From JAOUEA01 sp035711865 (GTDB taxonomy: Bacteria > Actinomycetota > UBA4738 > HRBIN12): 64,000 nucleotides of DNA. Positions 25,669 to 34,555 of the stretch are shown piece after piece. Below the pieces are notes generated by a model that saw nothing but the letters and a program-made list of their open reading frames with translations, was not told the origin of the DNA and ran no database searches. Where the stretch lies: NCBI GenBank assembly GCA_035711865.1, contig DASTBT010000079.1, positions 6,264 through 70,263 of the forward strand, written 5' to 3'. The translations under genes were made by a program, and so were the position numbers. Each line of letters starts with the position of its first letter. Within the stretch, counting starts at the first letter, position 1.

Positions 25669-26313
25669 CTAGGTCCGGCTGGCGACCCGCGCCCCGAGGT
25701 CGAGGTCGCGGCAGACCTGCAGCGTGCGACCCTCGTGGCCGGAGTCGAGCACCGTGAGGATATCGCCCGGCAGGTCCAGGTCGAAGGCCAGCTCCGGCGC
25801 GCTCACGACGGCGGTCGGCACGTCCGCCTCGGCCGCCCCCTGCAGGTGGCGACGGTAGGAATCGTGCCCGAACCGCGCCTCGATCGCCCCCGGGGGCCGG
25901 CGGAGCAGCAGGTTCGTGCCTCCCTCGTCCGCCGACGGTGCAACGACCACGGCGCCGAGGGTGCGGAGCGCCTGGGTCAGGGCGGCGTGCGTCACGAGCG
26001 GCGTGTCGGGAAGCAGCACCGCCAGGCTCTCGACGTTCCTGCCGTCGGCTTCCTCGCCCACCTGGCGGATCGCGGCGCCGAGCGGCGGCCGATCCTCCTC
26101 GATCGCATGAACCCCGCGCGACATCGCGACCTCGAGCACGGTCTCGTCCGGCGAGATCACCCAGGTCTCCCACCCGGTCGCCTCGAGGGTGACGTCGAGG
26201 ACGTCCTCGAGCATGGCGAGCGTGAGCGCACCGCGTTCCAGCGGCGACAGCACGGGTTCCAGGCGCGACTTCGTCTCGGCCAGCGACTTCACGGGAAGGG
26301 CGATCACGCGCAC
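25669..26313 (-). CDS. fbiD: Phosphoenolpyruvate / 2-phospholactate guanylyltransferase (F420 biosynthesis)
   Basis: 214 residues, CofC/FbiD family. Transfers GMP to PEP or 2-phospholactate, the first dedicated step of coenzyme F420 side-chain synthesis. Visible: the nucleotidyltransferase start VIALPVKSLAETKSRLEPVL, LLPDTPLVTHAALTQAL (metal and nucleotide loop), the APSADEGGTNLLLRRPP signature, and FDLDLPGDI near the C terminus. GTG 26313 is chosen from a leaderless TAGGCT with 8 bases. It implies that the organism makes F420; no other F420 gene is in the window. Confidence 0.9.
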   Translation of the reverse strand: MRVIALPVKSLAETKSRLEPVLSPLERGALTLAMLEDVLDVTLEATGWETWVISPDETVLEVAMSRGVHAIEEDRPPLGAAIRQVGEEADGRNVESLAVLLPDTPLVTHAALTQALRTLGAVVVAPSADEGGTNLLLRRPPGAIEARFGHDSYRRHLQGAAEADVPTAVVSAPELAFDLDLPGDILTVLDSGHEGRTLQVCRDLDLGARVASRT

Positions 26314-26321
26314 GGCAGGCA

Positions 26322-26327
26322 AGCCTA
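26322..26327 (-). promoter_or_regulatory. -10 element, leaderless promoter of fbiD
   Basis: TAGGCT on the minus strand, 8 bases before GTG 26313. Confidence 0.5.
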
Positions 26328-26363
26328 GCTGCTGTCCTGCCGTCGTCGCTCGCCACGGGGCGA

Positions 26364-26369
26364 TAGGCT
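26364..26369 (+). promoter_or_regulatory. -10 element of the acyltransferase gene
   Basis: TAGGCT. Transcription would start near 26376, giving a leader of about 27 bases with a GGAGGG ribosome site. Confidence 0.45.
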
Positions 26370-26402
26370 CGCGGCTGCCGGAGCCACCGAAGGAGGGCGA
26401 CG

Positions 26403-27080
26403 CTGGCCGAACCGTGGTACTACGTCGCGAAGGGCGTCGCGATCCAGCCGGTGCGAGCGTGGTTCAGCCTCCGGTACGAGGGGCTCGAGCACATCCCGAG
26501 CGCCGGTCCGGCGATCGTGGCGTGCAACCACATCTCCTACCTCGACCCCCTCACGAACGCGGCGGCGATCTGCAAGGCCGGCCGACGTCCCCGGTTCATG
26601 GCGAAGAGCGACCTGTTCCGGATCCCCGTCGTCGGCTCGGCGCTGCGCGGTGTGCGGCAGATCCCGGTCGAACGCGGCAGCGGCCCGACCAGCGCGCTGC
26701 TGTCGGCCGAAGGCGCGATCGACGAAGGAGAGGTGGTGGTGATCTACCCCGAGGGCACCGTGACGACGCGCCCCGACCACCTGCCGATGCGCGGCCGGTC
26801 GGGGGCGGTTCGACTGTCCCTGGCCACCGGCGTGCCGATCACGCCGCTCGCGAGCTGGGGCTCGCAGGCGGTGTGGCAGAAGTCCGGCAGGGGAAGCCTC
26901 AAGCTCGGCCGCCCGGTCTCGATGCGAGTGGGTCCACCGGTCGAGCTCTCCGATCGGCGATCGGGCGCGGGGAACGTCGAGGCCCTCCGGGCGATGACCG
27001 ACGAGGTGATGGCCGTGCTGACCACGATGGTCGAGGAGCTCCGGGCAGCCTATCCGCGGCGCTGGTCCGACGAGGGGTAG
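26403..27080 (+). CDS. plsC: 1-acyl-sn-glycerol-3-phosphate acyltransferase
   Basis: 225 residues from a CTG codon. PlsC domain: the catalytic motif appears as ACNHISYLDPL, with NHxxxxD. Later motifs are KSDLFRIPVVGSALRGVRQIPVERG, IYPEGTVTTRPDHLP and GVPITPLASWGSQ. Acylates lysophosphatidic acid at the membrane. No ATG, GTG or TTG lies in frame between the GGAGGG site (26391-26397) and residue 17, and the conserved N-terminal segment WYYVAKGVAIQPVRAWF is upstream of the first GTG (26451). CTG 26403 is therefore the likely start. The stop TAG forms part of the next gene's -10. Confidence 0.85.
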   Translation: MAEPWYYVAKGVAIQPVRAWFSLRYEGLEHIPSAGPAIVACNHISYLDPLTNAAAICKAGRRPRFMAKSDLFRIPVVGSALRGVRQIPVERGSGPTSALLSAEGAIDEGEVVVIYPEGTVTTRPDHLPMRGRSGAVRLSLATGVPITPLASWGSQAVWQKSGRGSLKLGRPVSMRVGPPVELSDRRSGAGNVEALRAMTDEVMAVLTTMVEELRAAYPRRWSDEG

Positions 27081-27083
27081 GCT
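27078..27083 (+). promoter_or_regulatory. -10 element of the PLP enzyme gene, overlapping the plsC stop
   Basis: TAGGCT followed by 8 bases and ATG 27092. Its TAG is the plsC stop codon. Confidence 0.5.
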
Positions 27084-27091
27084 CGGACATC

Positions 27092-28270
27092 ATGGCTCGC
27101 GACCGAGGATTCGCCACGAGGGCGATACACGGCACCCCGCCGGTGGTGGAGCAACAGACCCCGAGCGTACCCCTCTACCAGACCTCGACGTTCCGGTTCC
27201 CGGACTCGGAGACGTACGCCGAGACCATCGCGTTCCGTGCGCCCGGGTACACCTATACACGCGGGTACGGGAACCCGACGGTGTCCGCGTTCGAGGACCA
27301 GATGGCCTCGCTCGAGGGCACGGAGGCGGCGTTCGGCTTCGCGTCGGGCATGTCGGGGATCCACTCGGTGCTCGCCGCGCACGCCGGAGCCGGCGATCGG
27401 GTGGTGATGAGCAGAGAGCTGTACGGCGGCACCTACGCGCTCGCTACCCGGGTGCTGCCGCGCAACGGGGTCGAGGTGACGCTCGTCGATCCCCACGATG
27501 TCGACGCGGTCAGCGATGCCTTGCCGGGAGCGACCCTGTTCCACGTGGAGACGATCGCGAACCCCAACGTGACCGTGGCCGACCTCGAGGCGCTCGGCCG
27601 GGCCTGCAGGCAGGCGGGCGTGACCGCCTCGGTCGACAACACGTTCGCCTCTCCCTACCTCTGCACGCCCGCCCGATTCGGGTTCGACTACGTCTGCCAC
27701 TCGGCCACGAAGTACCTCGGCGGGCATCACGACCTGATCGCGGGCGTCGTGTGCACGAGCGCGCGAGGGCGGGAGCGGCTGCGTGACGTCGCGATCGACA
27801 CCGGCGCCACGATGGCGCCGTTCGAGGCGTGGCTCTGCCTTCGGGGGCTGATGACGCTCTCGCTGCGCATGGACCGTCACTCGTCGAGCGCGATGTCGCT
27901 GGCGAGGGCGGTCGAGGGGCACCCCAAGGTCGAGCGCGTGCGGTATCCGGGTCTCGCGTCGCACCCGCACCACGACGTCGCGGCGCAGCAGTTCGCACGT
28001 GGCTGCGGGGGCATGCTGGCGGTCGAGGTCGCGGGCGGCGTCGAGGGAGGGCGGCGATTCTGCGACGCCCTCGAGCTCGCCTGGGTGGCCACGAGCCTCG
28101 GGGGCACCCACACGCTGGTGGGCCATGCCGCCTCGACGACCCACCGGCAGATGGATCCGGAAGCTCGCCGGGCTGCAGGTATCGCCGACGGGCTGGTCCG
28201 GATCAGCGTCGGCATCGAGGACGTCGACGACATCGTCGACGACGTCGAGCAGGCGCTGGAGAAGGTGTGA
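27092..28270 (+). CDS. Cys/Met metabolism PLP-dependent enzyme (cystathionine gamma-synthase / methionine gamma-lyase type)
   Basis: 392 residues. The PLP lysine sits in HSATKYLGGHHDLIAG. The phosphate-binding YTRGYGNPT and the FASGMSGIHSVL and ELYGGTYAL segments are diagnostic of the family. DNTFASPYLCTPARFG carries the PLP-ring aspartate. Near the C terminus is SLGGTHTLVGHAASTTHRQM. Likely transsulfuration or methionine breakdown; the choice between synthase and lyase needs a tree. GTG of ddl overlaps its stop, so the two form an operon. Confidence 0.88.
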   Translation: MARDRGFATRAIHGTPPVVEQQTPSVPLYQTSTFRFPDSETYAETIAFRAPGYTYTRGYGNPTVSAFEDQMASLEGTEAAFGFASGMSGIHSVLAAHAGAGDRVVMSRELYGGTYALATRVLPRNGVEVTLVDPHDVDAVSDALPGATLFHVETIANPNVTVADLEALGRACRQAGVTASVDNTFASPYLCTPARFGFDYVCHSATKYLGGHHDLIAGVVCTSARGRERLRDVAIDTGATMAPFEAWLCLRGLMTLSLRMDRHSSSAMSLARAVEGHPKVERVRYPGLASHPHHDVAAQQFARGCGGMLAVEVAGGVEGGRRFCDALELAWVATSLGGTHTLVGHAASTTHRQMDPEARRAAGIADGLVRISVGIEDVDDIVDDVEQALEKV

Positions 28271-29397
28271 CCGAGCGACGTCGCATCGCCGTGGTGTTCG
28301 GGGGGCGATCCGCAGAGCACGAGATCAGCTGCATCTCGGCCCGCTCGGTCATCGAGGCCCTCGATCCGGAGCGGTTCGAGATCTTCCCGGTCGGCATCAC
28401 GAAGGAGGGAACCTGGCATCTGATGTCCGGACCTCCGGCGCTGCCGTCGGAGACCGGGCGTATGCCGGAGGTCACCCCCGGGGCCGGCGCGGGGGCGCGG
28501 GTCGCGCTCGGGGGTGAGGCCGCCTCGCGCGAGCTGGTGATCGCCGACGGAGGCCGTGCGCCGATCGACGTGGTGCTGCCCGTGCTGCACGGCCCCATGG
28601 GGGAGGACGGCGCCGTGCAGGGCATGTTCGAGCTCGCCGACGTGCCCTACGTGGGCGCCGGGGTGCTGGGGTCGGCGATCGGCATGGACAAGTCGATCCA
28701 GAAGGTGCTGTTCGCGGCCGCCGGCCTGCCCGTGGGTCCGTGGGAGCCGGTACGAGAGCTCGAGTGGTCGGAGGATCCGGAGGGAGTCGCCGCACGGATC
28801 GAGGCGCTCGGACTGCCGGTGTTCACGAAGCCGGCGACGCTCGGATCGTCGGTGGGCATCTCACGGGTGCACGACCTCGCCGGACTCGACGCCGCGATGG
28901 CCGAGGCCTTCCGGTACGCGCGGAAGGCCGTGGTGGAACACGGCTTCGAGGACGTGCGTGAGATCGAATGCGCGGTGCTCGGCAACGACGAACCCGTCGC
29001 CTCGGTGTGCGGGGAGGTCACGCCGATCGGGCACGAGTTCTACGACTACACCTCGAAGTACCTCGATGTGGACGGCGCCCGGCTCGACGTGCCGGCCCGC
29101 ATCGACGACGCGGTGGCGGCCCGGATCCAGCGGATGGCCGTCGTCGCCTTCCAGGCCACGGAGTGCCGGGGCATGGCTCGGGTGGACTTCTTCCTGCGGG
29201 GTGAGGAGCTGTTCGTGAACGAGATCAACACGATCCCCGGATTCACCGAGATCAGCATGTACCCCAAGCTCTGGGAAGCCAGCGGCGTGGCCTACGGCGA
29301 GCTGGTCGAGCGGTTGATCGACCTGGCGCAGGAGCGATTCGAGGCCGAGCGCAGCAAGCTCACGGTCGCTCCCGAGCTCGAGCCGCCGCCGGGCTGA
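28267..29397 (+). CDS. ddl: D-alanine--D-alanine ligase
   Basis: 376 residues. ATP-grasp enzyme joining two D-Ala for peptidoglycan. VVFGGRSAEHEISCISA opens the N-terminal domain. HGPMGEDGAVQGMFELADVPYVGAGVLGSAIGMDK is the central signature. Metal and ATP ligands appear in VDFFLRGEELFVNEINTIPGFTEISMYPKLW. Start at GTG 28267, overlapping the upstream TGA. The pairing with a Cys/Met PLP gene is unusual. Confidence 0.93.
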   Translation: MTERRRIAVVFGGRSAEHEISCISARSVIEALDPERFEIFPVGITKEGTWHLMSGPPALPSETGRMPEVTPGAGAGARVALGGEAASRELVIADGGRAPIDVVLPVLHGPMGEDGAVQGMFELADVPYVGAGVLGSAIGMDKSIQKVLFAAAGLPVGPWEPVRELEWSEDPEGVAARIEALGLPVFTKPATLGSSVGISRVHDLAGLDAAMAEAFRYARKAVVEHGFEDVREIECAVLGNDEPVASVCGEVTPIGHEFYDYTSKYLDVDGARLDVPARIDDAVAARIQRMAVVAFQATECRGMARVDFFLRGEELFVNEINTIPGFTEISMYPKLWEASGVAYGELVERLIDLAQERFEAERSKLTVAPELEPPPG

Positions 29398-29425
29398 GGG
29401 AGTCGGCCGGGTCCGCCCGACGGCG

Positions 29426-29659
29426 CTACAGGTGCACGACCGGGCAGGTCAGCGTGCGAGTGATGCCGTCGACCGCCTGGATCCGGGCCACGACGAGCTT
29501 GCCGAGGTCGTCGACGGTCTTCGCCTCTCCGCGCACGATGACGTCGTAGGGACCCGTGACGTCTTCGGCTTCTGCGACGCCGGCGATCGCCCGCACCGCG
29601 TCTGCGACGGCGGCGGCCTTGCCCACCTCTGTCTGGATGAGGATGTACGCGTGGACCAC
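29426..29659 (-). CDS. Lrp/AsnC-type ligand-binding (RAM) domain protein
   Basis: 77 residues, only the RAM domain without a DNA-binding helix-turn-helix. VHAYILIQTEVGKAAAVADAVRAI, AEDVTGPYDVIVRGEA and the C-terminal ITRTLTCPVVHL match the alpha-beta sandwich that binds amino acids. Standalone RAM proteins assemble as dimers or octamers and may modulate full-length Lrp proteins. GTG start behind GGAAGGA. Confidence 0.8.
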   Translation of the reverse strand: MVHAYILIQTEVGKAAAVADAVRAIAGVAEAEDVTGPYDVIVRGEAKTVDDLGKLVVARIQAVDGITRTLTCPVVHL

Positions 29660-29735
29660 GGGGTTCCTTCCGTTCGCTTGGGGAGCTGATGCTAGCCGTG
29701 GACGCGTGGGGCGCGCAACGCGCATGCTGCTGTGA

Positions 29736-30380
29736 GTGTTCCGGGATCGGGTGGAGGCGGGCCGCAGGCTGGCGGCCGAGCTCGTTGGCTCGGTCGAGCC
29801 GCCGGTCGTGGTACTCGGGGTGGCGCGCGGTGGTGTGATCGTCGCGGCCGAGGTCGCCCGAGAGCTCGCCGCACCCCTCGATGTCGTGATCCCCAGGAAG
29901 CTCGGCGCGCCCGGCAACCCCGAGCTCGGCATCGGAGCGGTCGCCCCCGGGGTTCGGGTCGTCGACAGCGTCGGCGCGCGCATGTTGGGGGTCGACGACG
30001 CCTACATCGAGGCCGAGGCGAGACGGCAGGAAGCCGAGATCGAGCGGCGCACGGCTGCGTACCGACAGGGGAAGTCGCCGGTGGACCTCCACGGTGCCAC
30101 TGCGGTGGTCGTCGACGACGGGGTGGCCACGGGAGTGACCGCGGTCGCGGCGCTGCGGTGGGCCCGATCGCAGGGTCCGGCGTCGGTGGTCTTCGCGGCG
30201 CCGGTCGGTCCGCAGGGCATCGAGCGCCGGCTGGCGAACGAATGCGACCGCTGCGTGGTGTTGCTCACACCGAGTGACCTCCGGGCGGTGGGCCGTTGGT
30301 ACGAACGCTTCGAACAGACCACCGACGCTCAGGTCGGCGAGGCCCTTCGCGCCGCCGCCGAGGAGCGCGGCACCCCGTGA
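29736..30380 (+). CDS. Phosphoribosyltransferase-family protein
   Basis: 214 residues. The PRPP-binding loop is AVVVDDGVATGVTAVAAL, with the two acidic residues and the T-G-x-T turn. The N-terminal VFRDRVEAGRRLAAEL and VVLGVARGGVIVAAEVARELAAPLDVVIPRKLGAPGNPE segments are typical of the stand-alone PRTase-like proteins found in actinobacterial and proteobacterial stress loci. Base substrate unknown. GTG start with CATGCT seven bases upstream, a near match to the leaderless pattern. Confidence 0.82.
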   Translation: MFRDRVEAGRRLAAELVGSVEPPVVVLGVARGGVIVAAEVARELAAPLDVVIPRKLGAPGNPELGIGAVAPGVRVVDSVGARMLGVDDAYIEAEARRQEAEIERRTAAYRQGKSPVDLHGATAVVVDDGVATGVTAVAALRWARSQGPASVVFAAPVGPQGIERRLANECDRCVVLLTPSDLRAVGRWYERFEQTTDAQVGEALRAAAEERGTP

Positions 30381-30694
30381 CCGCGGTCGAGATCGTGGTG
30401 GCCGTGATCTTCGCGGGGCTCGGCGTGCGGTCGCTCGTGTACTGGGTGCGCACGCCGTACGAGAGCACCAGGGCGTCGGACCTCGCGCTGTACGCGTTGT
30501 TCGTGACCGGCCGGGCCGGCATGTGGTTCGTGCTGGCCACCGCGTTCACCCTCTACGCGCTCACCGATACGCGGGGTCGGGCGTTCATCGACGACGTCGG
30601 TGAGTACCGGTGGCTGTACCTCGTGTTCCTTGCCCTGGGCGCCCTGCAGTTCGCGACCGCGTACTTCCTCGGGCGGCGCGCCGGGGGGCGTTGA
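30377..30694 (+). CDS. Small membrane protein with three helices
   Basis: 105 residues. Hydrophobic segments at about 3-23, 42-63 and 78-96. Between the first two lies YWVRTPYESTRASDLALYAL. No family recognised. Its GTG overlaps the stop of the phosphoribosyltransferase gene, so it is translated from the same message. Confidence 0.6.
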   Translation: MTAVEIVVAVIFAGLGVRSLVYWVRTPYESTRASDLALYALFVTGRAGMWFVLATAFTLYALTDTRGRAFIDDVGEYRWLYLVFLALGALQFATAYFLGRRAGGR

Positions 30695-30725
30695 CCCTTC
30701 CCGGGGGCCCGCTCGGCAAGACCGC

Positions 30726-32837
30726 TCAGGTCGACGTGACGTGCGTGGGTGCGAGCACCTCGGGCCGCAGCTCCACCCGGCGGAGCAGCTGGGCGTTGGC
30801 CGCCACCACGATCGTCGAGAGGCTCATGAGCGCGGCGGCGACGGCCGGGGGCAGCACCACGCCGGCCCACGCCAACGCCCCGGCGGCCAGCGGGATCGCC
30901 AGCACGTTGTAGCCGGTCGCCCATCCCAGGTTCTCCAGCATCTTCCGGTAGCTCGCCTGGGAGAGCCGGCGGACCGAGAGCACGCCCCGAGGGTCGTCGC
31001 CGGCGAGCACGACGCCGGCCGACTCGATCGCGACGTCGGTACCGGCGCCGATCGCGATGCCGACGTCGGCGCGCGCGAGTGCCGGCGCGTCGTTCACCCC
31101 GTCGCCGACCATCGCGACCCGCAGGCCGCGCGCCTGCAGCTCTGCCACCTTGGAGTCCTTCTGCTCGGGTAGCACCTCAGCCATGACCTCGTCGACGCCG
31201 AGCTCGTCCGCCACCGCCTGGGCGACTTGGAGGGCGTCGCCGGTGATCATCACCACCCGCACCCCCTCGGCGTGCAGCGCGTCGATCGCCGCCCGGGACT
31301 CGGGGCGTACCGCGTCCTCGAGCGCGAGCGCGCCCACGACCTCGCCGTCGTCGACCACCGCAAGCACCGTGGCGCCTCTGTCGCGCCACGCCTCGACCTT
31401 CCCGAGGATCGTCCCGGGAAGCTCGAGCCCGCGTTCGCCGAGCATCGCCGGCCCGCCCACAACGACGCGCCGGCCGTCGACCTCGGCCTCGACGCCGCGG
31501 CCCGCGATCGACCGGAATCCCGATGCCTCGGGTACGCGGCCTCGGTCGCGCCCTGCGGCGACGATCGCCCGGGCGAGGGGATGTTCGCTCTCGCCCTCGA
31601 CCGCGGCGGCCGGCAGCAGGACCGCGTCTTCGTCGCCATGGGTCGACGCGACGTCGCGCACGGTGTGACGGCCCTGCGTCAGGGTGCCGGTCTTGTCGAA
31701 GAGCACCGTGTCGACCGTGCGCATGCGTTCGAGGGCCAGGCGATCCTTCACGAGGATCCCGTTGCGGGCCGACATCGCGGTCGACAACGAGATCACGAGC
31801 GGGATCGCGAGGCCGAGCGCGTGGGGGCAGGCGATCACGAGCACCGAGACGCTGCTCTCGATGGCCTGGTCGGCATCGTCGGCGAGCATCCACGAGATGA
31901 ACGTGACGATGCCCGCCCCGAGCGCCACGAAGAAGAGGACGGCGGCCGCACGGTCGGCGAGCGCCTGTGCCCTGGAGCTCGACGCCTGCGCGTCGGCCAC
32001 GAGCCGGCGGATGCCGGCCAGCGCCGTGTCGTCGCCGACCGCGACGACCCGGAGTCGGACCGAGGAGTCGGTCGCGACGGTGCCCGCGACGACATGGTCG
32101 CCGGGGGCCCGGTCGACCGGTCGCGATTCCCCCGTGATCATCGACTCGTCGAACGCGGCCTGACCGCTGTCGATGATGCCATCGGCCGGCACGCGACCCC
32201 CCGGGCGCACGAGCACCAGATCGTCCGGGCGCAGCTCGGCGATGGCCACCTCGCGGGTGCCCGCGCCCTCGACGCGTTCGGCCATGTCGGGAAGGAGCGC
32301 GGCGAGCGCGTCGAGGGCGCTCGACGCCTGCCCGATGGCCCTCATCTCCTGCCAGTGCCCGAGCAGCATCACGTCGATCAGCAGCACGAGCTCCCACCAG
32401 AAGTCCAGGTCGAGCAGGCCCGCCTCGGTCGCGATGCTCGAGGCGAACGCCACCGTGATCGCGAGCGAGATCAGCAGCATCATGCCCGGGGCTCTGTCGC
32501 GGAGCTCGTTCCAACCTCCTTTGAGGAAGGGGGTACCGCCGTAGACGAAGACGGCGGTGCCGAACACGAGCGGGATCCAGCGCTCGCCCGGAACGTCCGG
32601 CGCCGTGTAGCCGAGCAGGTCCTGCAGCATCTCCGACCAGATCAGGACGGGAACGCTCAGGAGCAGGCTCAGCCAGAAGCGGTCTCGGAACATCGCGACG
32701 CTGTGCCCAGCGTGGGCGTCGTGCCCCGCATGGGCGTCGTGCCCCGCGTGGGCGTCGTGCCCCGCGTGGGTCGCCGGGACCTCGCTCTGCCGCGGGTCGG
32801 CAGCCTCGTCGGTCATCCGATGGTGGTCGTGGGACAT
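30726..32837 (-). CDS. copB: Copper-type P1B ATPase (CopB-like) with His-rich N terminus
   Basis: 703 residues. Exports Cu ions using ATP. Instead of CxxC heavy-metal domains the N terminus carries MSHDHHR and then a tandem HAGHDA hexapeptide, which are metal-binding histidines. Core: ITGES actuator, ion-site CPH in VLVIACPHALGLAIPLV (P1B-3 subtype), DKTGTLT phosphorylation site, and TGDALQVAQAV followed by MVGDGVNDAPALARADVGIAIGAGTDVA. C-terminal membrane pair present. The CPH motif indicates the CopB branch. No copper-responsive repressor lies beside it. Confidence 0.92.
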   Translation of the reverse strand: MSHDHHRMTDEAADPRQSEVPATHAGHDAHAGHDAHAGHDAHAGHSVAMFRDRFWLSLLLSVPVLIWSEMLQDLLGYTAPDVPGERWIPLVFGTAVFVYGGTPFLKGGWNELRDRAPGMMLLISLAITVAFASSIATEAGLLDLDFWWELVLLIDVMLLGHWQEMRAIGQASSALDALAALLPDMAERVEGAGTREVAIAELRPDDLVLVRPGGRVPADGIIDSGQAAFDESMITGESRPVDRAPGDHVVAGTVATDSSVRLRVVAVGDDTALAGIRRLVADAQASSSRAQALADRAAAVLFFVALGAGIVTFISWMLADDADQAIESSVSVLVIACPHALGLAIPLVISLSTAMSARNGILVKDRLALERMRTVDTVLFDKTGTLTQGRHTVRDVASTHGDEDAVLLPAAAVEGESEHPLARAIVAAGRDRGRVPEASGFRSIAGRGVEAEVDGRRVVVGGPAMLGERGLELPGTILGKVEAWRDRGATVLAVVDDGEVVGALALEDAVRPESRAAIDALHAEGVRVVMITGDALQVAQAVADELGVDEVMAEVLPEQKDSKVAELQARGLRVAMVGDGVNDAPALARADVGIAIGAGTDVAIESAGVVLAGDDPRGVLSVRRLSQASYRKMLENLGWATGYNVLAIPLAAGALAWAGVVLPPAVAAALMSLSTIVVAANAQLLRRVELRPEVLAPTHVTST
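32710..32770 (-). repeat. 18-bp tandem repeat inside copB
   Basis: Three full copies and a partial copy of GCGTGGGCGTCGTGCCCC (plus strand), differing by one base. Each encodes the metal-binding hexapeptide HAGHDA. Copy number may vary by slippage. Confidence 0.85.
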
Positions 32838-32882
32838 CTCCGTCCTCGGAGCTCGGGGACCCGCCGCGTGCGGCGGGCGACA

Positions 32883-34382
32883 TCAGCCGACGGCTTTGAT
32901 GATCTCCTCGCTGAGTTGCGTGAACTGCTGCAGGTGCGCGACCCTGTCGTTCTTGAGCTCCTCCACGAATGCTCGGTACTCGTCGCCGCGACCCTGCCGC
33001 TCGTAGAGCCGCCGCGGCTGCAGCTTCTCGTCGTCGTCGATGCCCGGAACCGCCGAGGCGACCTCGTAGCCGAAGTCGGGGTCCTCTTCGAACGAGATGG
33101 CGCGCTCGGCGATGCCTTTGACGCATGCGGAGGTGTCGGGGATGCGCAGCTTCTTCGAGCGATCGTCGTCGTCCTTGCCGCCCACCCGGCCGGTGTTCAA
33201 CAGGTAGGTCTCGATCGGATGCGTGGCTAGGAGCTCGAGCAGCCGATTGCCCTGCAGCCCGTGGGGGAGCGGGAAGAACGGATTGGTGCCGGGCACCCGC
33301 AGGAACTTGCCCTCCTCGGCGGCCCCACCTGCCGAGGTACCGGTGGTCTCGCCGAGCATGAAGAACGCAGCCGCGTGCTGCTGGTCGAGCTTGGCGACCG
33401 CCGGGATGATGTTCTCGTTCCGGTTCAGGATCAGCAGGTAGTCGACGGGCCCGACCTCGCGGGCGTCGCCGTAGGCAAGCAGATCCTGCATCTCGAAGAC
33501 CGACCGGCCGTTCTTCGTGTAGTGCTCGTCGAAGAAGTCGACGGTGCCCGCATCGTCCATGGACACGTTCTCGAGGTAGGCCGACGGCTTCGTGACGGCG
33601 CCGTGGATCGAGGGTTCGAACTCGGGGTCAAGGCCGAACGTCTTGGCGAAGCATCCGTTCTCGGTGCCGTAGGCGCGTCCCCCGGGCATCAGGCCGACGA
33701 AGTCGTCTTGGATCGGGAGCGAGCCGTTCTGCGTCGTGAACGTCGTCGTCGTCTTGCCCGTGCCGGACAAGCCGATGATCATGAACACCTTGTCGCCGTG
33801 GACTGTGGGGACCACCTTGAGGCCGGCGTGCAGGGCGAGTCCGCCCTTGTTGTAGACGACGTCGTTCCACATGCGCAGGCCGCCCTTCTTGGACTCGCCG
33901 AAGTAGTCCGAGTTGAGGACGCGCGTCACGTAGTTGTCGAGGTCGACCGCGATCACCCGGTCGTCGGGGTATCCGGGAGCCGGCAGGCCGGGCGTGTAGA
34001 CCACCTGCACATGAGGATCGGCCCCGTCGCTCCGCTCGAAGTAGAGCTTCTGTTGCATGCCCGCGATGTTGGCGTAGCGCTTCTCCATCAGGAGCCGAGC
34101 CGCGGTGCGCATGTCCGGATCGTTCCCGATGTAGCCGTTGATCTGGATCATGTCGTGTTCCGCGATGTACCGATCCTGCGCCGCTGCGATCGCGTCGTAG
34201 TCCTCGCGCGTCATGGTCTTGCCGCTGGACTCGCGGCCGACGACGTAGGTGCTGCCGGCGCTGCGCGAGAGGGCCTTCGTCCGTGTGTTGGTGTTGTCGT
34301 ACTCGGAGATGCGCGTTTCGGGCATCTCCTCGGTGAAGCTCCTGAGCTCTTCGGGGGTGGGATCGACGAGAACCTCTGCCAC
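32883..34382 (-). CDS. pckA: Phosphoenolpyruvate carboxykinase (ATP)
   Basis: 499 residues. Interconverts oxaloacetate and PEP. The P-loop kinase-1a motif is GLSGTGKTTTTF, and kinase-2 and Mn-ligand segments are in GSLPIQDDFVGLMPGGRAYGTENGCFAKTFGL. TEEMPETRISEYDNTNTRTKAL opens the protein. GTG 34382 is preferred because GAGGAGG lies eight bases upstream. A longer frame to 34448 starts only three bases after a TAGACT -10 (34452-34457), so that GTG would lie at or before the RNA start. The ATP-type enzyme differs from the GTP-type of mycobacteria and Streptomyces. Confidence 0.9.
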   Translation of the reverse strand: MAEVLVDPTPEELRSFTEEMPETRISEYDNTNTRTKALSRSAGSTYVVGRESSGKTMTREDYDAIAAAQDRYIAEHDMIQINGYIGNDPDMRTAARLLMEKRYANIAGMQQKLYFERSDGADPHVQVVYTPGLPAPGYPDDRVIAVDLDNYVTRVLNSDYFGESKKGGLRMWNDVVYNKGGLALHAGLKVVPTVHGDKVFMIIGLSGTGKTTTTFTTQNGSLPIQDDFVGLMPGGRAYGTENGCFAKTFGLDPEFEPSIHGAVTKPSAYLENVSMDDAGTVDFFDEHYTKNGRSVFEMQDLLAYGDAREVGPVDYLLILNRNENIIPAVAKLDQQHAAAFFMLGETTGTSAGGAAEEGKFLRVPGTNPFFPLPHGLQGNRLLELLATHPIETYLLNTGRVGGKDDDDRSKKLRIPDTSACVKGIAERAISFEEDPDFGYEVASAVPGIDDDEKLQPRRLYERQGRGDEYRAFVEELKNDRVAHLQQFTQLSEEIIKAVG

Positions 34383-34473
34383 GGCTGCGGCCTCCTCGGG
34401 AGGGATCGGGGTCGGTGCGCTTCGTGTCTCGAGACGTGCGTGAAGCACTCCAGTCTATCGAACGGTGATGCGG

Positions 34474-34493
34474 CCCCCTCGTTCGATGGGGGG
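34474..34493 (-). terminator. Hairpin between rpmB and pckA
   Basis: CCCCC-TCG pairs with CGA-T-GGGGG across TT, an 8-bp stem with one bulge. It lies downstream of rpmB and upstream of the pckA -10. Confidence 0.45.
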
Positions 34494-34555
34494 GATTCGC
34501 AGCTCGAAAGGAACGCAAGGCCTGGTTTCGGAGGAACCGACGCGAGCGGAGGCGG

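Noticed and set aside
32698..32770. Short CRISPR-like array
   Set aside because: The 18-bp units are contiguous without spacers and encode the HAGHDA repeat of CopB in frame.
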